The translations under genes and the position numbers were made by a program. The notes under the pieces were generated by a model that saw nothing but the letters and a program-made list of their open reading frames with translations, searched no databases and had not been told where the DNA came from. Source: Coprinopsis marcescibilis (Eukaryota > Basidiomycota > Agaricomycetes > Agaricales > Psathyrellaceae). From it: 64,000 bases of DNA. The DNA lies in contig ML210171.1 in assembly GCA_004369085.1 (NCBI GenBank), positions 128,904 to 192,903 on the forward strand. The letters run 5' to 3'. Position 1 is the first letter of the stretch, and each line of letters opens with the position of its first letter. This document shows, one piece after another, positions 22,765-34,006 of this stretch.

Positions 22765-24946
22765 TCATTCAAGACGTCAATTTGGTGTCCGTTTTGCCAT
22801 GTTTTAGCATCTCGTTATCTGCTTCGCTTTATTTCTCCCTGTGACACGATCATGGGTAATGCTAAATGTTTCTCTTTTCGGTCTGCGCTTTCTGGATTAT
22901 GATGCATATATTATTGAACCATACATTCATTCACTCGAACAATATCTCAACAACTGCCCTCTTTTGCCCGTCTCTCTCACTACGCATAGCATCTTCGCTC
23001 TCTTTTCGACGCCGTCATATACCTTTGAACGTTGGGCTATTGGTGGAATAATTTTAATCGTTACCCGGTATTTGCTCTGGTCATCTGTATATTATTCACC
23101 TTATCATAGGTGTAGACTCGGACTTTCGGGGGGGATGTAGCGCTGTAAGCACGATATGTCCATAGCATTGGACCCCCTATTACGTCAAAGCAATAAAGAA
23201 ACATTAGATCCGGCTGAGTTTGTTGACAAAGTTGATCGATTGGTCTCTTCAACCCTTTCTTCCTCACCTTCAACTCCTTCAAGGTTCCCATCCCTCACGG
23301 CCTTAAGCCATACACGGGTAGACCACCACCTCATACACCACGCCTGTCTGTCAAGCTCGCCTAACGTCGAACGTTGAGGTCACGCTCCCCCTATTTCAAC
23401 TTCCCCGGCCACGCGACAAACGCGTGTTTACTTTCCCCATTATGTCTTTCAATTCTTCTGCCAGCGAACACGAGGCAATAGTCCGTTATCGATAGACAAA
23501 TTCCAAATTCCGCCCTGGTTGGGGTGAGTTGCGTTAGATAGATCTTCTTCGATTGCTGCTGTTGACATTTTACGCGCCTATATTCCAGTTCTTGCCGGCC
23601 AAGAGCCGGAGAAACCTCATGGTTGGGTAGGACTAACCAAAGGGGGAGAACAATGGAAAATGGGAGAAATTCCACAAAGTTTGACTCGGTGAATGTCATG
23701 AGAACATGACATTTGACGAGCCTGCCGGATGGATGACTCGAAATTTCTTGTGAGCCCTTTTGGATGGGAATCTTTTTAGTTATGCCAGGTGCGTGTAAGT
23801 GGGCCCGCGTTCATTCGGGTGCTGACTATGTTTCTGCGTTTTTCTTTTCTTTTTGTCGTCCAGGAGCCGCACCTCGTTTTCCACGGCTGGTCACGTAGTT
23901 ACTACAGGCAGATCCAGGGATCATTCACGCGTCTGGTTCACGGGTCTAGTAAAATGAACGGAAAACGAGTCGTAGGCCCCGGGCGAAGGTGAGTAAATTG
24001 AAAAATCTGTGATGATTGCATGGTTGTTGCAAACGGCAAGCCCACAACGCGGACAAGGCCGCGCGAGTACGTACATAGGACAAAACGTCATCGATACGAA
24101 AGTTTTCCAGTTTGTGGGGGAGATACTGCTGTGTTTGGAAGTGGGTGCTGGCTTCCGGGCGGAAGCAATACTTGCTGGTTCCATTTGTGCTGCGTGTATG
24201 GGGTATGTACTTTTTGTCAAATCGCGGATCGCGTATCATGGGACGGCAATTGGTTTTTACGCGCGTTGAAGGGATGGCATGGGATCGAGCCTTTCTGTTA
24301 ACCTGGTCCGGCGCGTTGTCCGACGAGGTGAGCCAATTTGCTTTTGTGTTGTTCTTATTTGATCGCGGAGAAGGAGAAGAAGGACATGGTACGGCAAAGG
24401 ACGCCTGCCAGTGTCATTTCAAGGCTTGAATATCCGAGTCAGGGATTTTTTTGATTTCTCGGGAATAGGATGACCATAACAGAACATGCAGTGACTCCCC
24501 CTGCAGTCATCGGAGCCATCATTGTACGCGAACCCCCATATATATTTATGCAGGGGTGGGTAAGCTGGCTTACTAGGGCTGCGATTCGATTTCGATTGTG
24601 ATTGCTTACTTGTGGCGAGGCAAAGATGCTACCGACCGGCTAGTGGGCGTGCCACTCCGTTTGTTGCTCAAGGCGTAAACAAAAATGCGCAATGCGATTC
24701 GCAACGCGTGCTAGGGGATGCTGCATGATGCTCGGAAACGGTATTTAAACCACACCAACTCCGTTTCTCTGCCATTGCGGTTAACTCCCCCCGAGAACTC
24801 CCTTCCACCCCAACTGCTTCGACCCCATCTATCGTGCGAGTGGGGTTGTCGTTGCCTGCTCGAGTGTGCTGCTTCATCGTCGCCCTCTTGTCCGTCTTTT
24901 GTTCTCTGTACTTTCGCCCCTGTCTTTCCTGTTTCCGAAAGCCAGC
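22765..24946. other. Long intergenic region
   Basis: 2.2 kb without a gene I can support. Both strands have short ORFs (up to about 105 codons) without domain or splice support. I see no terminal repeats, tRNA or obvious tandem array. It presumably holds the 3' UTR of the left gene and the upstream region of the PAH gene, including TATTTAAA near 24742. A noncoding RNA cannot be excluded. Confidence 0.4.
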
Positions 24947-25411
24947 ATGTCCTCATCCAATGCCCTTGGATTGCACATCCCGTCGGACGAAGAACGTCTA
25001 GCGTTGCGGGGCGAGCGCGACCTTACACTCTCACCCACCGCGGTCAATCGGTTCGCGGAACAACCTCGCTTGACGAGACAGGATGCAGTTGATTTCATGG
25101 CACTTGCCAAGGCACGCTTGCACGACAGACCAAGAGTCTTCAACGAGTTTGTCATGAGCATGAAGGAGTGGCAGAGGAACGTGTATGTTGCTGCGTGTTT
25201 TGCTCAAGCTCCCCGTGTGATCTGGAATGAACCTTGGTGCTGATCGAGCGTTTGTTATAGGATCGGACGCAATGAACTCATTACACGGATTCGAGCGCTG
25301 TTCGATGGGTATCTGGACCTTATCCAGGGGTTCAGAATGTTCGTTCCGTCCAAGTATCTGAATGATTATGATACTTGGAAATTTGGAACGCAAATACCAC
25401 CTCGCGATTAA
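24947..25411 (+). CDS. Stand-alone PAH-domain miniprotein (SIN3 PAH1-like)
   Basis: Exons 24947..25182 and 25261..25411 give 128 aa. Residues about 45-115 form one paired amphipathic helix domain: RQDAVDFMALAKARLHDRPRVFNEFVMSMKEW, then IGRNELITRIRALFDGYLDLIQGFRMFVP. This matches the four-helix PAH pattern of SIN3, whose full gene begins 845 bp downstream on the same strand. The intron splits the domain at the same place and phase (inside the Val codon after helix 2) as the intron in PAH1 of that SIN3, so this looks like a duplicated PAH1. It lacks the HDAC-interaction region. If expressed it could compete for PAH-binding repressors (inference). Confidence 0.85.
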
Positions 25412-26255
25412 TAGGTCGACACGAAGTTGGGGAAGGGAACGACAATACGGATGTAACGAAACGACACGCAACAATTTTGCAGAAGAAGTGAATGAACACG
25501 GAATATGAGCTTTTTTTCTTGGAAGCTGGCCATGAATATGGAAACGGAACGCGATATTTAAAAGTTGGGGTGATGGTATTGATATGGTGGTATTGACCCG
25601 CGTGTATGTACACTGTCTAGTATGTTTGGCAGCGCCATGATGCGAGTGCGGATCTTGCTCCTGCACCACCTTCCATCATTGAATATTGAAACCTCGCAAC
25701 TCGGTCTCTCGAACAATTCAATTAATTTGTAGCAGGTATATTTAGATTGCCGGTTGTTAGAAACGTGTTGTAGGCAACCTCATCTGGATGGGGCTAGGAG
25801 GGCTGGAGAAAGCTATCTTTGTTGGAAAAGAAGGACAGTGTGGAGGATTGGCCTTTGAAGATACCTTGTTGGGTAAGTGGATAGGCATGTATACGAGTCG
25901 CAGGGTGCTGGGTTGCTGCTGATCGCTCTGTTGCATGATGCTCGGCTAAATATAAACCCTGACTCGTGGTTCCAGAGTGATATGCCTTGGATTTGCGCAT
26001 CAAACATACCCCATGTGGAGATCAGTTGCGTTTCTGACTGGCGAACATGGTCTGTGCGTCGACGGTTGGTTGATGTCGAGACGGTGGGAAGGGAGATTGG
26101 TGCACAAATAGGGGCAACTGGTTATCAGATAAGATGTCGGGCCAGGAACAGCGGATTCCCACGATGTTTGCCTCCGTCATCGAGGGCCCTACGCGACGAG
26201 GAGCGATAATTTGCTTTGTACGACGACTGAGACTGAGCACTGAAGACGACGAAAG
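25412..26255. other. Intergenic between the PAH miniprotein and SIN3
   Basis: About 840 bp, no supported ORF or repeat. It holds the SIN3 promoter. Confidence 0.4.
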
Positions 26256-29200
26256 ATGACCGAGCACGCCGGTGTCGATGGCGGCGAGACTTCAAGCAAT
26301 GTCGGTGGGGCAGGGATTGGACCATCAAGCGAAATCTTTTTTGGGATCATGTCCGAACAAGCAGCGAGGCTGAATGACACCAAACAACAGACAGACGGTT
26401 CCCAGCCAAGAATACAGCTTCCTCCCCTTCCTCCACCGCCAGCCCCTATCCAGCCGCCACCCACCACCCAGCTACAGTTCACACCAGCAATTCTAGGCGA
26501 CCTCGCTGGCTTCCATTCATTCCTCCCCTTGCCCCTCCAGTCCACGTCGTCACTGCTCAACGAGCTACCCATGAATCCCATCGACGCGGCTCTTGCTCAA
26601 CAGCAAGGGCTGGCCCACTTGGCCCCGGGTCAACGTCCTCCAGAGACCGGAAGGCCACTCAATGTCACCGATGCACTCAGCTATCTCGACGCAGTCAAGA
26701 GCCAGTTCAACGACCAGCCCGATGTATATAATCAGTTTTTGGATATCATGAAGGACTTTAAGAGTCAAGTGTGAGTTCTTCGCTGTACATCTGTCGCGTT
26801 TCGCTCATTTGCTTCCAGTATCGACACCCCTGGCGTCATCCAACGCGTCTCACGGCTATTCCATGGCAACCCCGCCCTCATACAAGGCTTCAATACTTTC
26901 CTGCCCGTTGGATACCGGATAGACATCTCAGCGGACCCTTCGGATAACACTATTACAGTCACGACACCCAGCGGTATTACCACTCAAAGTACCGGCTCCA
27001 ACATCGTCATTAACCGACCCCGCGACATTCAACCACCTCTGTCAGGACCAGGCCTGGGGCTGTATCCTTCGGGACCCATGGGTCCAGGTGGAGTACCCAG
27101 TGGCGAACCCGGCTCGCGCGCGCTCACACCTCACGGATATCCACCCAGTGGCCCACTTCATGCGCTTCACCATCTTCCCCTCGGAGCTTCACCGTTCACC
27201 GACCCCGCGATATACTCCCCAGGACTTCAACAGCAAACTGCAGCCAACTTTCTCGGCAACCTCAACAACAAAAACTCGAATGGTGCCCACCATCCAGCAG
27301 TCCAAGAGAACAAAACAACGGGCGAATTCAACCACGCCATTCAGTACCTCAACAAAATCAAAGCTCGTTATGCGGATGACCCAAATACATACAAGCAGTT
27401 TTTGGATATATTGCAGGCGTATCAGAAGGAACAAAGGCACTTGCAAGAGGTGGGTCTCGCTCTTGGATTTTGTTCATTTTGTTTCCGCCACTGCTTAGTG
27501 CGGAACGGCTTGGTTAAACAACGCGCGCTTATGCCACAATTGATCTGTTTTTATATTCACACCCTTCCTCGTGATCTTCTTTGCTGATCCCCGCTTCATA
27601 TTTAACTCGCAGTCCCAAGTCGATGTCCAAGTTCAGATGCTCTTCAAGGATGCACCCGATCTTATAGCCGAGTTCAAGGCCTTTCTTCCAGAGGTTATGG
27701 GAGGCGGAGGAGGAGGAATGGATCAAGGAGGGATGATGATGGGGCATCCAGGTTCTGCGAGCGCACCGCCCATGGGGGCATGGGGACAAAGGGAACAAGA
27801 CGTTCGACACCCTAGTCCGCCGCCACAACCAGGAGCTAAGAAGCAGGCCGCGTCGAGCAGACGGAAAAAACGTCCTCTGGAAAAAGAACCCACCCCGCTG
27901 CCCACAGTGCCCGCGAAAACGGTGTCATCTAGGGTAAGTTTTGAGGTTAATTCAAAGGCCACGAAAGCGATCTTATTGGCTTTTTAGCACCCGAAGAAGC
28001 TTAAACAACATCATAACCCTGATACAGGATCGCCGTCGTTTTCCCCATATCCTACACCGCGGTCGCCACCCCTCCAGCCACAGGTCTACCACACCAACTC
28101 TGCGACTATTGTTCAGCACGGACATGCCGTCGCTCCTTCGCAAGCTCCTCCTGCTCATACCCCCATGAGCAACAACACCGACAAGCTCCTCTTCTTTGAC
28201 CGGGCGAAGAAGTCGCTCGAGACTCGCGAAGTCTACGAAGAGTTCCTCAAGCTCCTCAATCTATTCTCGAAAGACATCATTGACTCGAAAACGCTTATTG
28301 AGCGCGCAAAGGTGTTCTTGGGAGATGAGAATCTCATGACGGACTTCAAACATTTGATTGGGTGGGATGATAGGCTGGAGGATTTGGTCGATAATGGGCC
28401 TCCGGGAAGCATTCGAACCGCCGCGCCAGACGCTATTGCGCCTCAACCGATAGAGGACGGCGAAGGCCCGAGTTATAGAAAGCTTCCAGAAACTGTATGT
28501 TCTTTTATGCCGTTTTCTCGCTTGGAGGCTGACTATATGCGCGTTCTAGGAAATCCGCCTTGCGTGTTCTGGAAGGGACGAGCTTTGTAGATCTGTCCTC
28601 AACGATGCCTGGGTCTCGCATCCAACATGGGCTTCCGAAGAAGCTGGGTTCGTCGCGCACAAGAAGAACCAATTCGAAGAAGCATTACACAAAAGCGAGG
28701 AGGAGCGGCACGAGTATCACGTCGTTATTGAGGCGTTGACGCGGACTATTGCGGTGCTGGAGCCACTTTGTGCGCGAATTGAGGAGATGCCGCCGGAGGA
28801 ACGTTCTGCATTCAAGCTCAAGCCTGATTTTGGAGGTAATGGGAAGACCATCTATCACCGGACCATTCGGCGAGTGTATGGTCGGGATAATGGAAACGAA
28901 GTCATCCAGGCTCTGCAAGATTGTCCTAGCGTGGCGGTCCCGGTTGTTTTGATGCGTCTGAAGCACAAAGACGAGGAGTGGAAGCGGGCACAACGCGAGT
29001 GGAGTAGGACATGGCGTGAAGTGGACTCGAAGAACTTTTACAAGTCGTTGGACCACCAGGGTATCACCTTCAAGCAAAACGATAAGAAGAACATTACGGC
29101 CAAGCACTTTGTCACCGAGATCGACACGGTCAAGAAGCAGCAGTTCAGTGCATCAGAGAAGAGCGGTTCAAAGGTGCCCAAGGTTGCTCCTGGTCACCAA

Positions 29201-31061
29201 CTTGAGTACATATTTGGCGATACTGCGGTGTTGCTGGATTGTCTAAAGTTGGTCTACTCATTTCTGGGTGCACAGTCGTCGCTGTACAGTCAGCTGGAAC
29301 GGAAAGCGGTGGACAAGTTTCTGCGGCAATTCATCCCGTGCTTGTTCAACTACCCGGACCTAGATCTCGGTGCTGCCACATCAGGAGAGGGAGTAGGAAG
29401 TGGAAGTCTTCAGCACGGGCAGGCCAACGGGACTCACGCTGACGAAGAGGCGGCTGCAGTTCATGAAATCATGATGATGAATGGAGGACCAGATGGCCCG
29501 CGGAGCGTTGGGCGAAAATCGTCTGGTGGGACTCCACATTCGACCCAATCCAACGGTGTCCCAGTACCTGCGAGCGATCTCAGGAAGAAGTTGCTCAAGG
29601 CCCAAACGAAGAAAGATGGGAGTTCCAATACTGGCGCTGTTGCTGGAGGCAGCAATAGCCGAGGCCCGAATTCTGCGGTTGTTTCGAGGTCTGGAACGCC
29701 TCTTCCAGAAGCGAACGCGAAACTTGTGCAGGTGGATGAGAATGGCCAATCTATTCCTGACGTCTGGATACGCGAGGTGAGTTACCGTCTGCTGCTCGTG
29801 CTTATCTATATGCTGACTCTTTGTCCTTAGGCTGATCATGGTTCCGATAGCAACCTTTCAGACCAATCAGAGTCTGAGCGTCCTTTCTTTGCAAATACGA
29901 CGTTTTACACATTGCTGCGGCTCTTGCAGGTGCGGGACACGCGCGTTTGCAATCTAGCCTTTCAGAAGCTAATAATGCGTGTTTCTAGCTACTCTACTCC
30001 CGACTGTTAATGTGCAAGGAAATTGGGGCAGAGTTGGCTGCTCAGAAGCATGCTCCTCTATTGGCAAATCAGATTGCTGTGGAGCTTGGATTATCTGATG
30101 CCAACGGCCCGGCTGTGACTCTTCAGCAGACCATTGAGGCCATGGGCGAGCGCGGGACTGCAGAAGGTGCTAATCCTATCTATGCGTACCTTCTTAGCGC
30201 ATGTGAGAGGTTGTTCGACAACGAGATGGATCTGGCAACGTTTGAGGAGCACATGAGGTGGTTCTTCGGCACAAAGGTGTGTATATCAATTCATATCTAA
30301 ACTTAGAACAGTCTCATCTATTAATAACCCTGTCAGGCGTATCATATGTTTACGGTGGATAAGCTGATTACTGCGCTCATCAAGCAGGTCCAGACTGCCC
30401 AGTTGGACCACAAGAGCGATGAACTGTGGCAGCTACTTCAGGCCGTGCAAGGTGCCGAGAAACTCACGAAGCAGGATATTATCAGGTACCGGAGAAACGC
30501 TGAGAAACATATTGGGACTGTTCACGATGACCATCTTTATCGTATTCAATGGGTGAGTACCACAAGGACGTCATGTTATCCATTGCTGTGCAGAGTATTA
30601 ATTTTGTTCGCAGAACCGCGAGAAGAAGAGCATTCGGATTGCCCTATTGAGTCCGGAGGATGCGACGGTTTCAACGGACGGAAGGCCCAGCAGTCGATGG
30701 AGAGAGTACCTCAACTCTTATGTTATGACATATCCTACGGAAGGACTTCAATCAACGTCGAGTAGCATGGAGAGTGCAAAGACGTTCCTGAGAAGGTGAG
30801 TGATCTGAGGGCGTAAAAAACAGAGCAGTTGCCTAATATCCGTGTATTTATAGATGCCTGCAAGGGAATGAAGATGGCAGTGTGGCAAGAGATGACCAAA
30901 CGAAGATCCGGGTAGGGATTCCTTCGTACAAGTTGGTGTATGAGAGAGGAAGTGAGGACTACATCTGGCGGACTTGGAGTGCTGAAGAAGGGACGATGCT
31001 GAGAGATCGTGCGCGTGCGAGAAATGAAGATCGGAAGAGAAGTAGATATCTTGTAGCATAG
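26256..31061 (+). CDS. SIN3: SIN3 transcriptional corepressor
   Basis: Scaffold of the Sin3/Rpd3 histone-deacetylase complex. Ten exons (26256..26770, 26819..27449, 27613..27933, 27988..28494, 28550..29776, 29831..29929, 29989..30276, 30337..30552, 30614..30795, 30854..31061) give 1397 aa. Seen in order: PAH1 about residue 134 ([20 protein letters not shown]), PAH2 about 334 ([19 protein letters not shown]), PAH3 about 550 ([23 protein letters not shown]), and the HDAC-interaction domain from about 655 ([40 protein letters not shown]). The C-terminal Sin3 domain follows ([37 protein letters not shown]). The linkers are Pro/Gly/His-rich. It lies downstream of, and parallel to, a PAH-only paralogue. 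Confidence 0.96.
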
Positions 31062-31614
31062 ATTATTTTTATCGTATATCAGTTACGTCTGTACTGTCGT
31101 ATTTTTGTAATCAGAACAGCCTCTGGGGGGCCTAGTTTCAAATGGATTGGTTCGGCGAAATTTCGTACGTGGAGGTGGTTGTCAGTGGTACGTATGTGTC
31201 CGCTGGTTGTGGGGTGCCGGTGGCAGACTGGAAAAATAAAGAACAGGTCGGCACGACATCTGAAACAGACAGGAGGGTAGAAGGGTGAAGGACAATTTTT
31301 GGTTTGAATTTATTGTTGGTGCGGGGAGGGTAAATAGGGAGTCCGGTGACCCTGTTGATTGTGTTAGTAAGCAGCATTCTTGTGGGACTGGGCGGATTGA
31401 TTCTGTTCCCAGTCCGCATCGACCTCGTCAGCCTTTGCCGTCGTTTTAGACGTCCTCCTCGTCGTTTCAACCCTTGTGCTCGCTGTCCGGGTCAGTCTCC
31501 AAGCCGGTTGGGCGCCTTACATTGCTTGGCTGTTGGGGACAAGCATCAGTGCCGGACTTTCTGGTGCAAAGACTTGCTTGGCGCACCTAGAAATCCTCAA
31601 GCCTTACCTACATT
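31062..31614. other. Intergenic, SIN3 3' end to membrane-protein gene
   Basis: About 550 bp. A hydrophobic ORF at 31346 (TLLIVLVSSILVGLGGLILF) has no supporting downstream frame and I do not call it. Otherwise nothing recognised. Confidence 0.35.
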
Positions 31615-33584
31615 ATGGCCAAGCCCATCCCTGTTGTGTCAACAGACAGCACAGGTCCCATCGCTTTCAGCGACCACCGTCCTCGACGTTCTCAACCTGC
31701 AGTACAGCGGCGTCGTAAGCCTTTCAGGGTAGCCAAATCACATCTCCTGGCGCCGTCGTCGACGCTCTTATCGCTCCTCGCCGCTGTCGTATCGTCCTCC
31801 GTTGCGGAGGGCAGTCCAGCTCCACCCACATTTCTATGCCCGTCCATCGAACCAACGCCGACACCGACCCAGCGTAAGCGTCGCAGGGAACCCACACCCA
31901 CCTCCTCAACGCTACCCGCCGTCAGCAGCGTTCTTAAGACCCGCACACGCACCCCGCAGTCTCGTGCTCTCTACCGCTCAGATCTTCCCCACAAATACGA
32001 ACAGGGTGAGGACGGCGTTTGGAGGAAGACAGATTATCTACTATACGGTTACTGCACGGTGAGCATCTTCAAAATTTCTGTTGCACGAGGCGTTGGGTGG
32101 CTTATGCATGTATTTACGGCGCTCAGAATTGTGGCTCCTTGTTGGACGGACAGTTGTCGCAGAACAATGTCAGCATGCCCAATAATGCTAATTCGACGAC
32201 CAACCAGCCAGATCACCTCCCCCCGGGATGGAGCCCCGTTCAGAGGCCACATCCCAGTCATACGACACTTATCCTAGCCATGTCCCTGGTGCTGGCGTTT
32301 TTCATTTGCTTTCTAATCATTGGGTGTCTCTTTTGGCGGAAGACCATACGGCGTAAATTTAAGGAGCGGGATTTGGAGAAGAAGGGGAAAGGCAAGGCAA
32401 AGCGGAAGCGGGGTGAGAGAGGGGGCCTTGCAGACGAAGAAGAAAGAGAGATCCAGAACGAAAAGCAGTCCAGGGCCAAAATGAAGCTATGGGCTCGTGC
32501 CACAGCAAGATTCAAATCTAACTCGCTACAATCTACTCGGCTGCGGAAAGGCAAACTTGTTTTCAACTCCTTGCGTCCGAGCGAGACGACAACGGGTACC
32601 AGGACGGAGGATGCTAGAGATAGCGTCGCATCGGGACCTTCTACCCCTCCCCGTTCGCCACCTTCGTCAAGACCTCTATCCAGGCGATCTTCATCTGCTT
32701 CGTTTCACCAAGAACCAGCTAATTCAACTTCTGACACCGCGACATCTGCGAACAGCACTCCGATTCCTACCATAAACCTCGTACCTCCAGTACCATCGAC
32801 ATCGCAACAAGCACCACCTGCCTATCAGCAGAAATCACATCATATTCAGACAGAGCCTTTGGACGGGCTTTACGCTCACGATGAGTGCACAACGAGATCA
32901 TTGCATTCAGGTTCGCGGCGTCCGTCCAGCTCTTCCTTTGCAGTCTCCTCGGAAAGTGGCTCAGGGGAGTTGGGGGCACCACCGATACCAAATGCACATG
33001 TGGCGACGGACGATAAGGCGGTCCTTGCTCGTCTCGCGGAACTTGCCAGTTTCCCTCCAGCAGACGAATCGCCTGAATCGGCATCGCTCCCGGCTGTTTC
33101 TGCCCCAGAATGGCGAGACGAAGAACTGGAAGATTTCGTTGCACAGCAAACGACGTCAGATGACCTAGCGGGTCGTTCAATTGCCTCTTCTTCCTTATTC
33201 CCTCCACCACCCTCCAAACCCGCCCTAATGGCACCCAACTTTTACGACTACCCTTATTCGTTTGAAGAGGATATGGCGAGCATGGAACCCGAGTTTGGAC
33301 CGTCTGCACCGCCGTTTGAGGAGATTCCGAATTCGCCCTTGTCGGACGGAGCCGATATGCAGCGTCTCGCTTCGGCGCCTCCCTTGATAGACGATGACGA
33401 TTTCTACGCTCCAGATACAGTGCATATCGCATCGTCGCCACAGCCTCTGCCGGATGGTCAAGATCAGGACCAAAGAAATGCCAACACGGCATCGGCGGAG
33501 ACGCAAGGTACGACGACAGCTCAAGAAGACCTTTCGGAACTTCGGGGAGACGAAGTCCACGTTTTGCCAGTGTATCGACCTTAA
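31615..33584 (+). CDS. Uncharacterised single-pass membrane protein
   Basis: Exons 31615..32058 and 32127..33584 give 633 aa. A first hydrophobic segment at residues about 45-62 (SSTLLSLLAAVVSSSVAEG) could be an internal signal anchor. It is followed by a Pro/Arg-rich region and a small Cys-containing motif YGYCTNCGSLLDGQLS that spans the splice. A clear transmembrane helix comes next (TLILAMSLVLAFFICFLIIGCLFW), flanked on the inside by a strongly basic stretch (RRKFKERDLEKKGKGKAKRKRG), so the long C-terminal part should be cytosolic. That tail is Ser/Pro/acidic and disordered. The layout resembles fungal cell-surface sensor proteins, but I recognise no named family. Confidence 0.75.
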
Positions 33585-34006
33585 TAGATGGCATGCTTGC
33601 GAGCTACAACTCGCATTGCCTGCCCTCCAGCTTATCCAGCGCATATATTACTTTGCTGAAATGGTACATCCGTTGGTATACTTCAGCTCAATCACAATCT
33701 GTATTGAACACCACTGCATACGTTTATCTGGACACGTCTACAACTTTGCGAACTCTCGCTTTATATGTGGGTTCTCGCCCAGGCGCTTAGCGCTGTCAAA
33801 CTTGTGCTCGTCGTTTTCTAGGCAAGTTGGAGGGTGGCTTGGCGTTTCCCTCCTTATGGAGATATGATAACGCGTCACGTGAGAGCTAGAAACCGAATCG
33901 ATTTTTTAGGAGGAAACTTGGACTCGAGAGTCGGGATACCTGGATATCTTTTCTTGTCTCTCGATTTCTTCTGTGAATCGTTGTTAAGCCAGGACAGTGA
34001 AGCAAC
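33585..34006. other. Intergenic, upstream of SYO1
   Basis: 420 bp with no supported feature; contains the SYO1 promoter. Confidence 0.35.

Noticed and set aside
23391..23699. 102-aa minus ORF in the long intergenic region
   Set aside because: No domain, no splice continuation, no upstream promoter signal; within chance expectation for a 2-kb gap.
31346..31732. Hydrophobic ORF upstream of the membrane-protein gene
   Set aside because: The hydrophobic start is followed by Arg/Cys/Pro-rich frame noise, and no splice links it to the supported frame at 31615.
32767..33594. 275-aa antisense ORF
   Set aside because: Shadow of the membrane-protein exon. The sense frame has the transmembrane helix and splice support; the antisense frame has no motif and starts on the opposite strand of GC-rich low-complexity coding sequence.
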